Positions 52,041 to 61,130 are shown, counted from the first letter of the stretch. The stretch: 64,000 nucleotides of DNA from Paractinoplanes abujensis (GCF_014204895.1 NZ_JACHMF010000001.1:6882001-6946000), one strand, 5' to 3'. Program-made: numbers and translations. The notes: generated from the letters alone by a model not told the origin.

Positions 52041-52721
52041 ATGACAGCGACAGCAGTGCACACCGACCGGCTCGGCCCCCTGCTGCAACGCATCACGGGG
52101 GACCGCAAACACTTACCGAGCGCCCATTCGACCCTGGACGTGCTGTGGGTGCTCTACGACCGGGTGCTCCGCATCACACCGGAGACCGTCGACGCGCCCG
52201 ATCGCGATCGTTTCCTGCTCTCCAAGGGGCACGGTCCGGCCGCCTACTACGCCGTGCTGGCGGCCAAGGGCTTCATTCCCGAGTCGTGGCTCGACGACCT
52301 GGGCGGATGGGACAGCCCGCTGGGCCACCACCCCGACCGTGTCCGCATCCCGGGCGTCGAGATCGGCACGGGGTCGCTCGGGCACGGTCTCGGGCTGGGT
52401 GCCGGGATGGCGCTCGGCCTGCGGGCCCAAGGCTTCACCCGTACGCGGACCTTCGTGCTGCTGGGTGACGCCGAACTCGACGAGGGGTCGAACCACGAGG
52501 CCATCGCGTACGCCGCCGCGACGCACCTGCCGATCACGGCGATCGTGGTCGACAACCAGTCGGCGACGCACGGCTGGCCCGGTGGGATCGCGGCCCGCTT
52601 CCCGGGCTGGGACGTCTCCGTTGTGGACGGCCGCGACCGGGAGCGGCTGGAACGCGCGCTGAAACTCCGGCACGACCGCCCCAACCTGGTCGTCGCCACC
52701 GTCGAACGCAAAGGGAGCTGA
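52041..52721 (+). CDS. Transketolase, N-terminal (thiamine diphosphate-binding) subunit
   Basis: A 226-residue subunit of a split transketolase. It has RDRFLLSKGHGPAAYYAVLA, GSLGHGLGLGAGMALGLRAQG and the ThDP/Mg-binding GDAELDEGSNHEAIAYAAATHLPITAIVVDNQ (GD...N pattern). It binds the diphosphate half of thiamine diphosphate and pairs with the next gene product. The ATG at 52041 is used (MTATAVHTDRLG). It lies divergent from soxR. Split transketolases in actinobacteria may serve sugar rearrangement in specialised pathways rather than the central pentose cycle, which is inference. Confidence 0.92.
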   Translation: MTATAVHTDRLGPLLQRITGDRKHLPSAHSTLDVLWVLYDRVLRITPETVDAPDRDRFLLSKGHGPAAYYAVLAAKGFIPESWLDDLGGWDSPLGHHPDRVRIPGVEIGTGSLGHGLGLGAGMALGLRAQGFTRTRTFVLLGDAELDEGSNHEAIAYAAATHLPITAIVVDNQSATHGWPGGIAARFPGWDVSVVDGRDRERLERALKLRHDRPNLVVATVERKGS

Positions 52722-52726
52722 GCGAC

Positions 52727-53608
52727 ATGATGAGGGACACGTTCGTGGCCACCACGACCGCGCTGCTCGACGAGGACCCGCGGACCGCGCTGGTGCTGGC
52801 CGACATCTCCGCCGAGGCTTTCCTCCCCGTGCAGCGCCGGCATCCCGACCGGGTGCTCAACGTGGGCATCCGGGAGCAGCTGATGACGGGGGTCGCGGGC
52901 GGGCTGGCGCTCACCGGGCTGCGGCCCTATCTGCACTCGTACGCGCCTTTCGCGGTCGACCGGGCGTACGAGCAATTGAAGCTCGACCTCGGCCACCAGG
53001 ACGCGGGCGCCGTCGTGGTCAGCATCGGCGGCTCTTATGACGCGTCGGAGGAGGGCTACACACACCAGTCGCCGGGCGACGTCGCGCTGCTGGACACACT
53101 CGACGGCTGGACCGTACACGTGCCCGGGCATCACGACGAGGTACCGGCCATGCTGCGCGCGGCGGCCCGGCACGACGACCGGGTCTACGTGCGGCTCGGC
53201 GTGCAGGAGAACGATCGGCCCCACCTCGACGGCGGCCGGCTGCGGGTGCTGCGGCGGGGCGGCCCGCTGATCGTGGCGGTCGGCCCGATGCTCGGCCCGG
53301 TCCTCGAGGCCACGGCCGGGCTCGACGTCACGGTGGCGTACACGAACACGCCGCGCCCGCTCGACGCCGACGGTCTGCGTGTGCTGACCGAGGGCGAGGT
53401 CGTCATGGTCGAGCCGTACCTGGCCGGCACCTCGGCCGCCGCGGTGAGCAGCGCCCTGGCGGGTCTGCCGCACCGGGTTCTGCACCTGGGCGTCGGGCGC
53501 GGTGAGGTGCGGCGTTACGGCAGCTGGCGCGACCACGCCCGGGCCCACGGCCTCGACGCGGCCGGACTGCGAGCGTCGATCGTGGACTTCCTGGGGCAGG
53601 ACACCTAG
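52727..53608 (+). CDS. Transketolase, C-terminal (pyrimidine-binding) subunit
   Basis: A 293-residue partner subunit. It contains DISAEAFLPVQRRHPDRVLNVGIREQLMTGVAGGLALTG, holding the catalytic glutamate in NVGIREQ, followed by a central Tkt_Pyr fold and a C-terminal domain (VAVGPMLGPVLEA, EGEVVMVEPY). The gene starts five bases after the stop of the N-terminal subunit, so the two are one operon and together form an alpha2beta2-type enzyme. A histidine pattern (THQSPGDVALLDTL) matches the transketolase EGxTHQ region. Confidence 0.92.
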   Translation: MMRDTFVATTTALLDEDPRTALVLADISAEAFLPVQRRHPDRVLNVGIREQLMTGVAGGLALTGLRPYLHSYAPFAVDRAYEQLKLDLGHQDAGAVVVSIGGSYDASEEGYTHQSPGDVALLDTLDGWTVHVPGHHDEVPAMLRAAARHDDRVYVRLGVQENDRPHLDGGRLRVLRRGGPLIVAVGPMLGPVLEATAGLDVTVAYTNTPRPLDADGLRVLTEGEVVMVEPYLAGTSAAAVSSALAGLPHRVLHLGVGRGEVRRYGSWRDHARAHGLDAAGLRASIVDFLGQDT

Positions 53609-53610
53609 GC

Positions 53611-54048
53611 CTACGCGGCCAGGGCGTGCCTGGCGTGGAAGACCTCGCGCAGCCGCTCGTCCAGCTGCCGTACGGCTTCCGCGTTGTTCAGCCGCAACCG
53701 GAACCGCTCGCGCACCCCGTCGACCGCTGTGGCGGCGATCTCGAGGTCCGAGCGGGACGTCGTGGGGCTCCACGAGACGTTGCTCAGGTGCCGCAGGTTG
53801 GTGTTGAGGTGCAGCCGCAGCCGGTGCAACACCTTGGTCTCCTGCGTCACCACGAGCCGCCGATGCGTCAGCACCAGCATGAACTCGCCGGAGAGCGGCG
53901 CTTCGGGGCGCTGGCAGCGGCCGACCAGCACGGTGGTCTCGTCGGGCTCGACGCAGCGGCGGAAGATGGGCATGTGCCGGCTGACGGTCGGGATGGCGAC
54001 ACCGGCCTCGGCCGCGGCGGGAAGGAACGTACGGGAAAACACGTCCAT
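53611..54048 (-). CDS. Small protein of unknown function
   Basis: A 145-residue cytoplasmic protein (MDVFSRTFLPAAAEAGVAIP ... LVLTHRRLVVTQETKVLHRLRLHLNTNLRHLSNVSW ... RERFRLRLNNAEAVRQLDERLREVF). The beta-rich middle with 'LVLTHRRLVVTQE' and 'LSNVSW' resembles PH-like/GRAM-type folds that read 'lltdrRlvv...', but this is only a fold impression. The ATG at 54048 is the first reasonable start. It converges with the transketolase operon. Confidence 0.6.
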   Translation of the reverse strand: MDVFSRTFLPAAAEAGVAIPTVSRHMPIFRRCVEPDETTVLVGRCQRPEAPLSGEFMLVLTHRRLVVTQETKVLHRLRLHLNTNLRHLSNVSWSPTTSRSDLEIAATAVDGVRERFRLRLNNAEAVRQLDERLREVFHARHALAA

Positions 54049-54106
54049 GTGGCGTTTAACGGCGACCTCCCGGGGAAGTCGCTGCCACCGGCCGATGAAT
54101 GTCGAA

Positions 54107-55237
54107 TTACAAAGCCTCGACAATCGTTGCGTTCGCCATACCGGCTCCCTCACACATCGTTTGCAGGCCGAATCGCAGGCCGGACTGTCGCATGTGGTGC
54201 AGCATCGTCGTCATGATGCGCGCACCGGATGCCCCGAGAGGGTGACCGAGAGCGATCGCCCCGCCGCGCGGATTCATCCGGGCGCGGTCGGCGCCGGTCT
54301 CGGCCAGCCAGGCCAGCGGCACGGGCGCGAACGCCTCGTTCACTTCGTAGACGCCGATGTCGTCGATCCGCAGACCGGCCCGCGCCAGCACCTTGGCCGT
54401 GGCCGGGATGGGCGCGGTCAGCACGATCACCGGGTCGTCGGCCGCGATCACCGCGGCGTGCACGCGGGCCAGCGGGCGCAGGCCGTGCGCGGCGGCCCAT
54501 TCCGAGGTGGTGACGGCGAGCGCCGCGGCGCCGTCGGAGATCTGCGAGGCCGTGCCCGCGGTGATCCGGCCGCCGTCGCGGAACGGCGTCTTGAGCCCGG
54601 CCAGTTTCTCCAGCGTGGTGTCGCGGCGGATGCCCTCGTCGAGCTTCACGCCGGCCAGCGGCTCGATCTCGGCGTCGAACTCACCGGCGTCCTGGGCGCG
54701 GGCGGCCGCGGCGTGGCTGGACAGGGCGAACTCGTCGAGCTGGGCGCGCGAGAAGCCCCACCGCTCGGCCACCATCTCGGCGCCGACGCCCTGGTTGAAC
54801 GAGTCGACGCCGTACCTGGTCCGCAGCGTTTCCCCGTACGGGTCGGCGCCCTGCCCGCTGGAGCCCATGGGCACCCGGGTCATCGACTCGACGCCACCGG
54901 CCACGACCAGGTCGGCCTGTCCGGAGATCACCGTCGCCGCCGCGAAGTGCAGCGCCTGCTGGCTGGAGCCGCACTGCCGGTCGATGGTGGTGCCCGGCAC
55001 CGCCTCCGGCCAGCCCGCCGCCAGCACGGCGTTGCGCCCGATGTTCCACGACTGCTCGGCCACCTGGGAGACGCAGCCCCACATCACGTCGTCGACGTCG
55101 GCCGGGTCGAAACCCGTACGCTCGGACAGGGCTCGCAGCACGTGCGCCGACAGGTCGACCGGGTGCACACCGGCCAAGCCGCCGCCGCGCCGGCCGATCG
55201 GGGTCCGGACCGCTCCGACGATCACCGCATCACGCAT
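54107..55237 (-). CDS. Acetyl-CoA acetyltransferase (thiolase)
   Basis: A 376-residue type II thiolase. The acyl-accepting cysteine is in IDRQCGSSQQALHFAA (about residue 90), the catalytic histidine in NEAFAPVPLAWL (modified from NEAFA), and the second active site in GGAIALGHPLGASGAR and CEGAGMANATIVE. It acts either in beta-oxidation or in acetoacetyl-CoA formation; being alone, its pathway cannot be told. The ATG at 55237 opens MRDAVIVGAVRTPIG. Cytoplasmic. Confidence 0.95.
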   Translation of the reverse strand: MRDAVIVGAVRTPIGRRGGGLAGVHPVDLSAHVLRALSERTGFDPADVDDVMWGCVSQVAEQSWNIGRNAVLAAGWPEAVPGTTIDRQCGSSQQALHFAAATVISGQADLVVAGGVESMTRVPMGSSGQGADPYGETLRTRYGVDSFNQGVGAEMVAERWGFSRAQLDEFALSSHAAAARAQDAGEFDAEIEPLAGVKLDEGIRRDTTLEKLAGLKTPFRDGGRITAGTASQISDGAAALAVTTSEWAAAHGLRPLARVHAAVIAADDPVIVLTAPIPATAKVLARAGLRIDDIGVYEVNEAFAPVPLAWLAETGADRARMNPRGGAIALGHPLGASGARIMTTMLHHMRQSGLRFGLQTMCEGAGMANATIVEAL

Positions 55238-55272
55238 GAGTCGACGGTAACCCGGACTGCCATAGTGGTGGC

Positions 55273-55680
55273 ATGCAGTGGCGCGTCAAGCCTGTTCTTC
55301 CGGTCAGCAAACTCATCGCCGCGGTCGCCGTGGCCGTCCTGGCGTTGGCCTTCGCCGGCCGCGACCCGGTGCGCTGGGTCCTGGCCGGCGTGCTCGTGCT
55401 GGCCCTGCTGGTGTGGGCGCTGCGTGACCTGCTGCGGCCGGTGCGCCTGGCCGCGGACGCCGAGGGTGTGACGGTCGTGACGGGGTTCCTGGGCCGCCGC
55501 CGCCTGACCTGGGGGCAGATCGAGCGCGTACGGGTCGACCGCCGCTCGCACCGCGGCCTGCGCAGCGAATATCTCGAGCTGGACGCGGGCGACGCGATCT
55601 TCCTGTTCAGCGCGAACGACCTGGGCGAACTGCCCGACGACGTGGCCACGGCGCTGGCCGACCTGCGGGTGGCGAGCTAA
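55273..55680 (+). CDS. PH-domain membrane protein
   Basis: A 135-residue protein with two membrane segments (LIAAVAVAVLALAFAG and WVLAGVLVLALLVWAL) followed by a bacterial PH domain (LAADAEGVTVVTGFLGRRRLTWGQIERVRVDRRSHRGLRSEYLELDAGDAIFLFS). This is the common actinobacterial small 'PH domain-containing protein'. The function is unknown. It converges with the rhomboid gene: the two stops overlap (55677-55680). Confidence 0.85.
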   Translation: MQWRVKPVLPVSKLIAAVAVAVLALAFAGRDPVRWVLAGVLVLALLVWALRDLLRPVRLAADAEGVTVVTGFLGRRRLTWGQIERVRVDRRSHRGLRSEYLELDAGDAIFLFSANDLGELPDDVATALADLRVAS

Positions 55681-56588
55681 CCCAGCAGCACCGTCGTGCG
55701 CATGACGGCGGCGAGGAGCAGCACCACGAAGACGGCCGCGCAGCCCGCCGCCTGGATCTGACTGCGGCGCTTGGTCGGGGCGTACGCGAGAACGAAAGCG
55801 ACCACACCACCGATGATCAGGCCGCCGATGTGGCCCGCGATCGAGATGTTGGGGACGCTGAACGTGAAGAGCAGGTTGACCACGAGCAGCGGGATCAGCT
55901 GGCTGATGTCGAGGCGCAGCCGCCGGTTGACCACGATCATCGCCAGGACCAGGCCGAAGATCGAGGTCGAGGCGCCCGCGGCCGGGGCGTTGGGGGCGGT
56001 GAAGACATACGCCGCGACGTTGCCGCCCAGGCCGGCCAGCAGATAGAGCGCGGCGAAGCGGATCGGGCCCAGCTTCTCTTCCAGATAGCGGCCCAGCTGC
56101 CAGAGCAACATCATGTTGAGCAGCAGATGCAGCACGCCGTAGTGCACGAACATCGCGGTGAACAGCCGCCACCACTCACCGGCGGCGATGCCGTGGGGGT
56201 CACCCCCGATCACGTACGGCGCGTAGCCGAGCACCGAGGCCCAACGGGTGACGTCGGTCTGACCGCCCATCAGGCCGAACCAGCCGCCCGCGCCGGCGAT
56301 CGCCCGAGGGCCGCCGACGACGGCCGAGAGCACCATCACCGCCACGTTGATCGCGATCAGGCCGCGGGTCACGTAGCCCGCGCGGCCGGCGAGGCTGCCG
56401 CCGAACGCCGTACGGGCTTGGCGCTGGGTTCGTTTGCCCTCGGCCACGCACTCGGGGCACTGGTGACCGACCGACGCCTCGTTCATGCAATCGGGGCAGA
56501 TCGGCCGGTCACACCGTGTGCACCGGATGTAAGTCTCCCGCGACGGATGGCGATAACAGACCGGAGCCGTCGACGGAGCCTCACTCAT
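55677..56588 (-). CDS. Rhomboid-family intramembrane serine protease with zinc-ribbon N-terminus
   Basis: A 303-residue protein. The N-terminal 45 residues form a Cys-rich B-box-like zinc finger (CYRHPSRETYIRCTRCDRPICPDC ... HQCPEC). Six or more membrane helices follow, with the catalytic serine in GASTSIFGL, the histidine in IAGHIGGLIIG and the conserved HYGVLHLLLNMMLLWQLG loop. Rhomboids cut membrane proteins within the bilayer. Actinobacterial rhomboids with this zinc finger are common, and substrates are unknown. Confidence 0.94.
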   Translation of the reverse strand: MSEAPSTAPVCYRHPSRETYIRCTRCDRPICPDCMNEASVGHQCPECVAEGKRTQRQARTAFGGSLAGRAGYVTRGLIAINVAVMVLSAVVGGPRAIAGAGGWFGLMGGQTDVTRWASVLGYAPYVIGGDPHGIAAGEWWRLFTAMFVHYGVLHLLLNMMLLWQLGRYLEEKLGPIRFAALYLLAGLGGNVAAYVFTAPNAPAAGASTSIFGLVLAMIVVNRRLRLDISQLIPLLVVNLLFTFSVPNISIAGHIGGLIIGGVVAFVLAYAPTKRRSQIQAAGCAAVFVVLLLAAVMRTTVLLG

Positions 56589-56602
56589 GTTCCAAGGTTA
56601 CT

Positions 56603-57133
56603 TCAGTCCTGAGCGCGCTCGATTTCCACGCGCTCGATCACGACGTCCTCGCGGGGCCGGTCGCCCGCGGCGGTCGGCGTGTTGGCGATCGAGTCGACGA
56701 CCTTGGCCGACTGCTCGTCCGCGACCTGGCCGAAGATCGTGTGGCGCCGGTTCAGGTGCGGGGTCGGGCCGACCGTGATGAAGAACTGCGAGCCGTTGGT
56801 GCCCGGGCCCGCGTTCGCCATGGCCAGCAGGTACGGACGGTCGAACTGCAGCTCGGGGTGGAACTCGTCGGCGAACTGGAAGCCCGGTCCGCCCCGGCCG
56901 GTGCCGGTCGGGTCACCCATCTGGATCATGAAGCCGGCGATCACGCGGTGCGAGATCGTGCCGTCGTAGTACGGACCCGAGCCCTTCTGACCGGTGCGCG
57001 GGTCGGTGTAGTCCTTCGTGCCCTCAGCGAGCTCCACGAAGTTGCGCACAGTCGCCGGGGCGTGATCCGGGAACAGCTGCAGCCGGATCGGGCCATGGTT
57101 CGTGTGCAGGATGGCGTAAAGCTTCTCGGCCAC
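56603..57133 (-). CDS. Cyclophilin-type peptidyl-prolyl isomerase
   Basis: A 176-residue cyclophilin. The N-terminus AEKLYAILHTNHGPIRLQLFPDHAPATVRNFVELAEG is followed by the active-site blocks YYDGTISHRVIAGFMIQMGDPTGTGRGGPGFQFADEF (Arg, Phe) and MANAGPGTNGSQFFITVGPTPHLNRRHTIFGQV. The GTG at 57133 has AGGAG upstream, which fixes the start. It catalyses cis-trans isomerisation of Xaa-Pro bonds; no signal peptide means a cytoplasmic enzyme. It lies downstream of and divergent from the helical membrane protein gene. Confidence 0.95.
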   Translation of the reverse strand: MAEKLYAILHTNHGPIRLQLFPDHAPATVRNFVELAEGTKDYTDPRTGQKGSGPYYDGTISHRVIAGFMIQMGDPTGTGRGGPGFQFADEFHPELQFDRPYLLAMANAGPGTNGSQFFITVGPTPHLNRRHTIFGQVADEQSAKVVDSIANTPTAAGDRPREDVVIERVEIERAQD

Positions 57134-57293
57134 GGGTACTCCTGTCTGTGTCACGGTCGCCCCGTGGCGTACCTCGGCGGGGCGATTGGACAGTTCCTTG
57201 CAGTTCGGATCCTCCCCCATGTGTCTGAAGCGGCAGCGAGGGGGTACCGAAACAGGGCACCATTCATGGCAGAGACTGGAGAGGTGGGCACTG

Positions 57294-57926
57294 GTGATCA
57301 CGACGATGCGCCGCAAGAGCCGCAGCACGCGGATGAAGAACGAGCTCGGGCAGAGTGTTGACCACTTCAAGCGCGCGGCGTCGCTCGCGGCGCAGGAGAC
57401 CAGCGCGACGGTCGGGCCGACGCTGAGCGCCGCGGTCGACCGGGTGCAGCCGGCCGCGACCAAGGCCAAGGACGTGGCTTCGAGCGGCTGGGGCAGCGCG
57501 GTGGCCACGATCACCCCGCTCGTGGCCGCGGCCAGCGAGAAGGTCGGCCAGGCGAGCGAAAGCGCGCGGCAGACCGGCGAGCTCAGCCGGCGCAAGGCCA
57601 AGAAGGCCGCCAAGGAGAACAAGAAGGCCGCCAAGACGCTGCAGAAGCGGGCCAACAAGGCGATCGGCCGCGAGAAGAGCGGGCGCGGCAAGAAGCTCGT
57701 CGGCTTCGCGCTGCTGGGCACCGCGATCGGCATCGCCGCCGCGTACGCCGCCAAGCGCCGTCAGGCCGCGCAGTGGGACGAGTACGACCCGGCCGCGCCG
57801 ATCAGCCCCTCGACGACCGCTGTGACGGGCGCCGACGACGCGGCGTTCGAGCCCGAGGTCACCGACAAGGAGATCCCGCAGGCCTACAGCTCGCAGAACG
57901 GAACCTCGCCGAACACCCCTCGGTAA
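57294..57926 (+). CDS. Lys/Ala-rich helical protein with C-terminal membrane segment
   Basis: A 210-residue protein. Long amphipathic helices rich in Ala, Lys and Glu (RRKAKKAAKENKKAAKTLQK) precede one membrane segment (about residues 135-153, VGFALLGTAIGIAAAYAA) and an acidic C-terminal tail. This resembles the DUF5324 family or YtxH-like proteins and shows histone H1-like low complexity. The GTG at 57294 has GGAGAGG about eight bases upstream; the ATG at 57306 is the alternative. A clear function is not known. A terminator hairpin follows. Confidence 0.75.
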   Translation: MITTMRRKSRSTRMKNELGQSVDHFKRAASLAAQETSATVGPTLSAAVDRVQPAATKAKDVASSGWGSAVATITPLVAAASEKVGQASESARQTGELSRRKAKKAAKENKKAAKTLQKRANKAIGREKSGRGKKLVGFALLGTAIGIAAAYAAKRRQAAQWDEYDPAAPISPSTTAVTGADDAAFEPEVTDKEIPQAYSSQNGTSPNTPR

Positions 57927-57942
57927 CGATTGCCGACGCCCC

Positions 57943-57980
57943 GACAGGGCGGGTCCCAGCTCTCGGCGGCCCGCCCTGTC
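57943..57980. terminator. Bidirectional terminator hairpin
   Basis: GACAGGGCGGG (57943-57953) pairs perfectly over 11 bases with CCCGCCCTGTC (57970-57980) around a 16-base loop, between the convergent helical-protein and corA genes. Confidence 0.8.
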
Positions 57981-57987
57981 GTGCTGC

Positions 57988-59097
57988 TCAGAGCCAGCCG
58001 CTGCGGCGAAACACCCGGTAGAGCAGCACCGACGCGATCAGGATGATCGTCCACCACGCGGGATAGCCGTACTGCCAGGTCAGCTCGGGCATGAAGGTGA
58101 AGTTCATGCCGTAGATGCCGGCCCCCGCGGTCCACACCGTGGCGATGGCCGCCCATGCCGCGATCTTGCGCATGTCGTTGTTCTGATCGACCGTGACCTG
58201 GGCCAGCCGGGCCTGCAGGATCGAATTGAGCAGATCATCGAAGGACGAGACCTGTTCCACCGTACGGGTCAAGTGGTCCTGCACGTCCCGGAAATACTTG
58301 CCGATCCGCTTGGGCACGAGCGCCACGATCATCGCCAGCGGGCGCTGCAGCGGCACCACCGCGCGCCGGAACTCCACCAGCTCACGCTTCATCTGATAGA
58401 TCGCCGGGATCGGGCTGGCGTGGTCGCGCGAGAACACGCCCTCCTCGATCAGGTCGAGATCGGCCTCGACCCGGTCGGCCACCGCGACGTAGTGGTCGAC
58501 GACCCGGTCGGTCACCGCGTAGGCCACCGCCCACGGGCCCTGCTCGATCAGGTCGGCCCGCTCCGACTCGAGGTCGGCCCGCACCGAACCCAGCTCCGAG
58601 GCGTCGCCGTGGCGCACCGTGATGACGAACTGGGCGCCCACGAAGACCATCATCTGACCGGTCTCGACCACCTGCGACGTCTCGGTGATCTCACCGTGCG
58701 GCACATAGCGGGCCGTCCGCATGACCAGGAAGTGCACCGAGCCGAACTGCTCCAGCTTCGGGCGCTGCTCGGCCTTGACCGCGTCCTCCACGGCCAGCTC
58801 GTGCAGCCCGTACGTGTGAGCGATCTCGCTCATCTCGTCCTGGCCGGGCTCGTGCAGGCCCAGCCAGACGAACGCGTCGTCGCGCTCGCAGGCGATCCGC
58901 AGCGCCTCGTCGGGGGACAAATGACCGGGCATCCGCTTGCCGGCCACGTAGACCGCACAATCGACGACCGCGCTGCCGGCCCGGCGGCCCTGGTTCTGCT
59001 CGGAGCTGTCGTCGGCCGTGCCCAGGATCCGGTTCATCGCGCGGACGGGAGCGGTGAAAGCTCGCGACAACGGCCGGTTCCGATTGCGATCGCTCAC
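57988..59097 (-). CDS. corA: CorA-family magnesium/cobalt transporter
   Basis: A 369-residue CorA-type channel. The large N-terminal cytoplasmic funnel domain contains DDAFVWLGLHEPGQDEM and HELAVEDAVKAEQRPKLEQFG, then the long stalk helix. Two C-terminal membrane helices are joined by the YGMNF loop (GMN at residues 330-332), the selectivity filter of CorA. The sequence ends with a basic YRVFRRSGWL. The GTG at 59097 sits behind GGGGGAGGTCATC. It forms a pentamer in the plasma membrane. Mg2+ is the usual physiological ion. Confidence 0.95.
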   Translation of the reverse strand: MSDRNRNRPLSRAFTAPVRAMNRILGTADDSSEQNQGRRAGSAVVDCAVYVAGKRMPGHLSPDEALRIACERDDAFVWLGLHEPGQDEMSEIAHTYGLHELAVEDAVKAEQRPKLEQFGSVHFLVMRTARYVPHGEITETSQVVETGQMMVFVGAQFVITVRHGDASELGSVRADLESERADLIEQGPWAVAYAVTDRVVDHYVAVADRVEADLDLIEEGVFSRDHASPIPAIYQMKRELVEFRRAVVPLQRPLAMIVALVPKRIGKYFRDVQDHLTRTVEQVSSFDDLLNSILQARLAQVTVDQNNDMRKIAAWAAIATVWTAGAGIYGMNFTFMPELTWQYGYPAWWTIILIASVLLYRVFRRSGWL

Positions 59098-59189
59098 GAT
59101 GACCTCCCCCACACGGACGAACAAACCGCCCGAGGCTACGCCCGGCGGGTTGGTGACACACCCACCGGGCGTCCGCCTTTCGGCGCTTC

Positions 59190-60284
59190 TTAGGCGCGCA
59201 CCTCTTCGATGGCCTCGGCCAGACGGCGCACGCCCTCGTCGATCTGCTCGACGGTGACAGCCGAGTAAGCCAGGCGGACCGAGCTGTGACCACCCTCGAG
59301 CAGGAAGTCGCTGCCCTTGACGATCGCCACGCCCTTCTTCATCGCCGCCGGGAAGAGCTTGTCGACGTCGACATCGGAGGGCAGGTCGACCCAGAGGAAG
59401 TAGCCGCCGTCGGGCTCGGTGAAGGTGGCGCCCGGGATGTGCTTGCGCAGCGACTCGGCCAGCACGCGGGCCCGCTCGCCGAGGGCGGCGCTCACCGTCG
59501 CGATCGAGCGCTCGATGTCGCCCGACACGCAGAACTGGTGCACGATCGCCTCGGAGACCATACCGGGCGAGATGTAGAGGTTGGTGGCCTTCTTGGCGAT
59601 CGCGTCGATCAGCGCGGCCGGGCCGACCAGGTAACCCACGCGGACACCGGGGCACACCGTCTTGGTGAAGCTGGAGGCGTGCACGACCAGGTTGTCCGTG
59701 TCTTGCGAGAGCATCGAGGGCAGGGCGTCGCCGCGGAACCGGATGTCCACGTACGGGTCGTCCTCGAAGATCGTGAACTCGTACTGCGCGGCCAGCGCGA
59801 GCAGGGCCTGACGCTTCTCCGCCGACAGCGTGATGCCGGCCGGGTTCTGATAGTTCGGGATGATGTGGGCGAGCTTGGGACGGACGCCCGACTCGAGCAG
59901 CGCGCGCAGCTCGTCGACGTCGATGCCGTCGGACTGAAGTGTGACCTGGTGCACCTTGGCGCCCAGGTTCTGCAGGCTGAGCAGGGTGCGGTCGTAGGTC
60001 GGCTTCTCCACCACGACGTCGTCACCGGGCTGCACCAGGTGGTTGAAGAGGAACGCGTCGGCCTGCAGGGAGCCGTTCGTCACAATGACCTGGTCCGGCG
60101 AGACGTTGTGCTTCTCGGCGATCCACTTGCGCAGCGGGACGTAGCCGACGGACGTGCCGTAAGCGGTCACACCAGCGGGATCGGCCTCGAAGGCACGTGC
60201 TGCTGCGGCGGCGAGGCCCTCGACGTCGATGATGTCCAGCGACGGAGCGCCCCGGGCAAAGGAGATCAGCTGCTCAGCGGTCAT
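59190..60284 (-). CDS. PLP-dependent class I/II aminotransferase
   Basis: A 364-residue fold-type I aminotransferase of the class that includes LysN/2-aminoadipate aminotransferases. The PLP-binding motifs are SVGYVPLRKWIAEKH, TNGSLQADAFLFNHLVQPGDDVVVEKPTYDR, the Asn/Asp/Tyr set (HIIPNYQNPAG, IFEDDPYVDI) and the Schiff-base lysine in ASSFTKTVCPGVRVGYLVG. No GntR DNA-binding domain is attached, so it is an enzyme and not a MocR regulator. The ATG at 60284 is chosen; a GTG two codons upstream is possible. It is divergent from the CDP-alcohol operon. Confidence 0.92.
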   Translation of the reverse strand: MTAEQLISFARGAPSLDIIDVEGLAAAAARAFEADPAGVTAYGTSVGYVPLRKWIAEKHNVSPDQVIVTNGSLQADAFLFNHLVQPGDDVVVEKPTYDRTLLSLQNLGAKVHQVTLQSDGIDVDELRALLESGVRPKLAHIIPNYQNPAGITLSAEKRQALLALAAQYEFTIFEDDPYVDIRFRGDALPSMLSQDTDNLVVHASSFTKTVCPGVRVGYLVGPAALIDAIAKKATNLYISPGMVSEAIVHQFCVSGDIERSIATVSAALGERARVLAESLRKHIPGATFTEPDGGYFLWVDLPSDVDVDKLFPAAMKKGVAIVKGSDFLLEGGHSSVRLAYSAVTVEQIDEGVRRLAEAIEEVRA

Positions 60285-60398
60285 GCGCACAAGCTTACGA
60301 GCCGCCTCTACGGGATTTTCGGCTGGCTCATGCCGTCCGAGCCGTGGGACGCCACCCGCTATTCTCCTGGAGTTCACCAATTAGAGGGAGAGACTCCG

Positions 60399-61130
60399 AT
60401 GATCGGTCTGGTACTCGCCGCCGGAGCCGGGCGCAGACTTCGTCCGTACACGGACACCCTGCCCAAGGCCCTCGTCCCGGTCGACGGTGACACGACGATC
60501 ATGGACATCTCGCTGCGCAACCTGGCGGCGGCCGGGCTGACCGACGTGACCATCGTAGTGGGCTACTGCGCGCAAGCCGTCGAGGAGCGCCAGGCCGGCT
60601 TCGAGGAGCGCTACGGCGTGAAGATCTCTCTCGTGCACAACGACAAGGCCGAGGAGTGGAACAACGCCTACTCCCTCTGGCTCGCCCGTGACCACTTCGC
60701 GCAAGGAGCGTTGATGGTCAACGGCGACACGGTGCACCCCATCAGCGTCGAAGAGACCCTCCTGGCGCAGCGCGGCCCGAGCATTTTGCTGGCGGTCGAC
60801 AATGTGAAGAAACTCGCCGACGAGGAGATGAAGACGATCTTCAACGACGACGGGCAACTCACCAGCATCACCAAGCTGATGGATCCGGCCGCCGCCTTCG
60901 GCGAATACATCGGCGCGAACATCATCGAAGGGTCGGCCGCCGCCGAACTGGCCGACGCCCTCAAGGCGACCTGGGAACGCGACCCCAACCTCTACTACGA
61001 GGACGGCTTCCAGGAATTCGCCAACCGCGGCGGCGAAGTCCGCGCGGCCACCATCGGCGAGGTCGACTGGGTCGAGGTCGACAACCACGACGACTTGGCC
61101 AAGGCGCGGGACATCGCATGCCGCTACTAG
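60399..61130 (+). CDS. LicC-like sugar/alcohol-phosphate nucleotidyltransferase
   Basis: A 243-residue NTP-transferase. The nucleotide loop is MIGLVLAAGAGRRLRPYTDTLPKAL, the metal-binding region is ALMVNGDTVHP, and AEEWNNAYSLWLARDHF resembles the 'NN-YSL' block of LicC-type phosphocholine cytidylyltransferases. It most likely makes a CDP-alcohol from CTP and an alcohol phosphate. GAGGGAGAG lies a few bases upstream of the ATG. The next gene starts inside its last codons (13-base overlap). With the following two genes it forms a self-contained operon. Confidence 0.88.
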   Translation: MIGLVLAAGAGRRLRPYTDTLPKALVPVDGDTTIMDISLRNLAAAGLTDVTIVVGYCAQAVEERQAGFEERYGVKISLVHNDKAEEWNNAYSLWLARDHFAQGALMVNGDTVHPISVEETLLAQRGPSILLAVDNVKKLADEEMKTIFNDDGQLTSITKLMDPAAAFGEYIGANIIEGSAAAELADALKATWERDPNLYYEDGFQEFANRGGEVRAATIGEVDWVEVDNHDDLAKARDIACRY

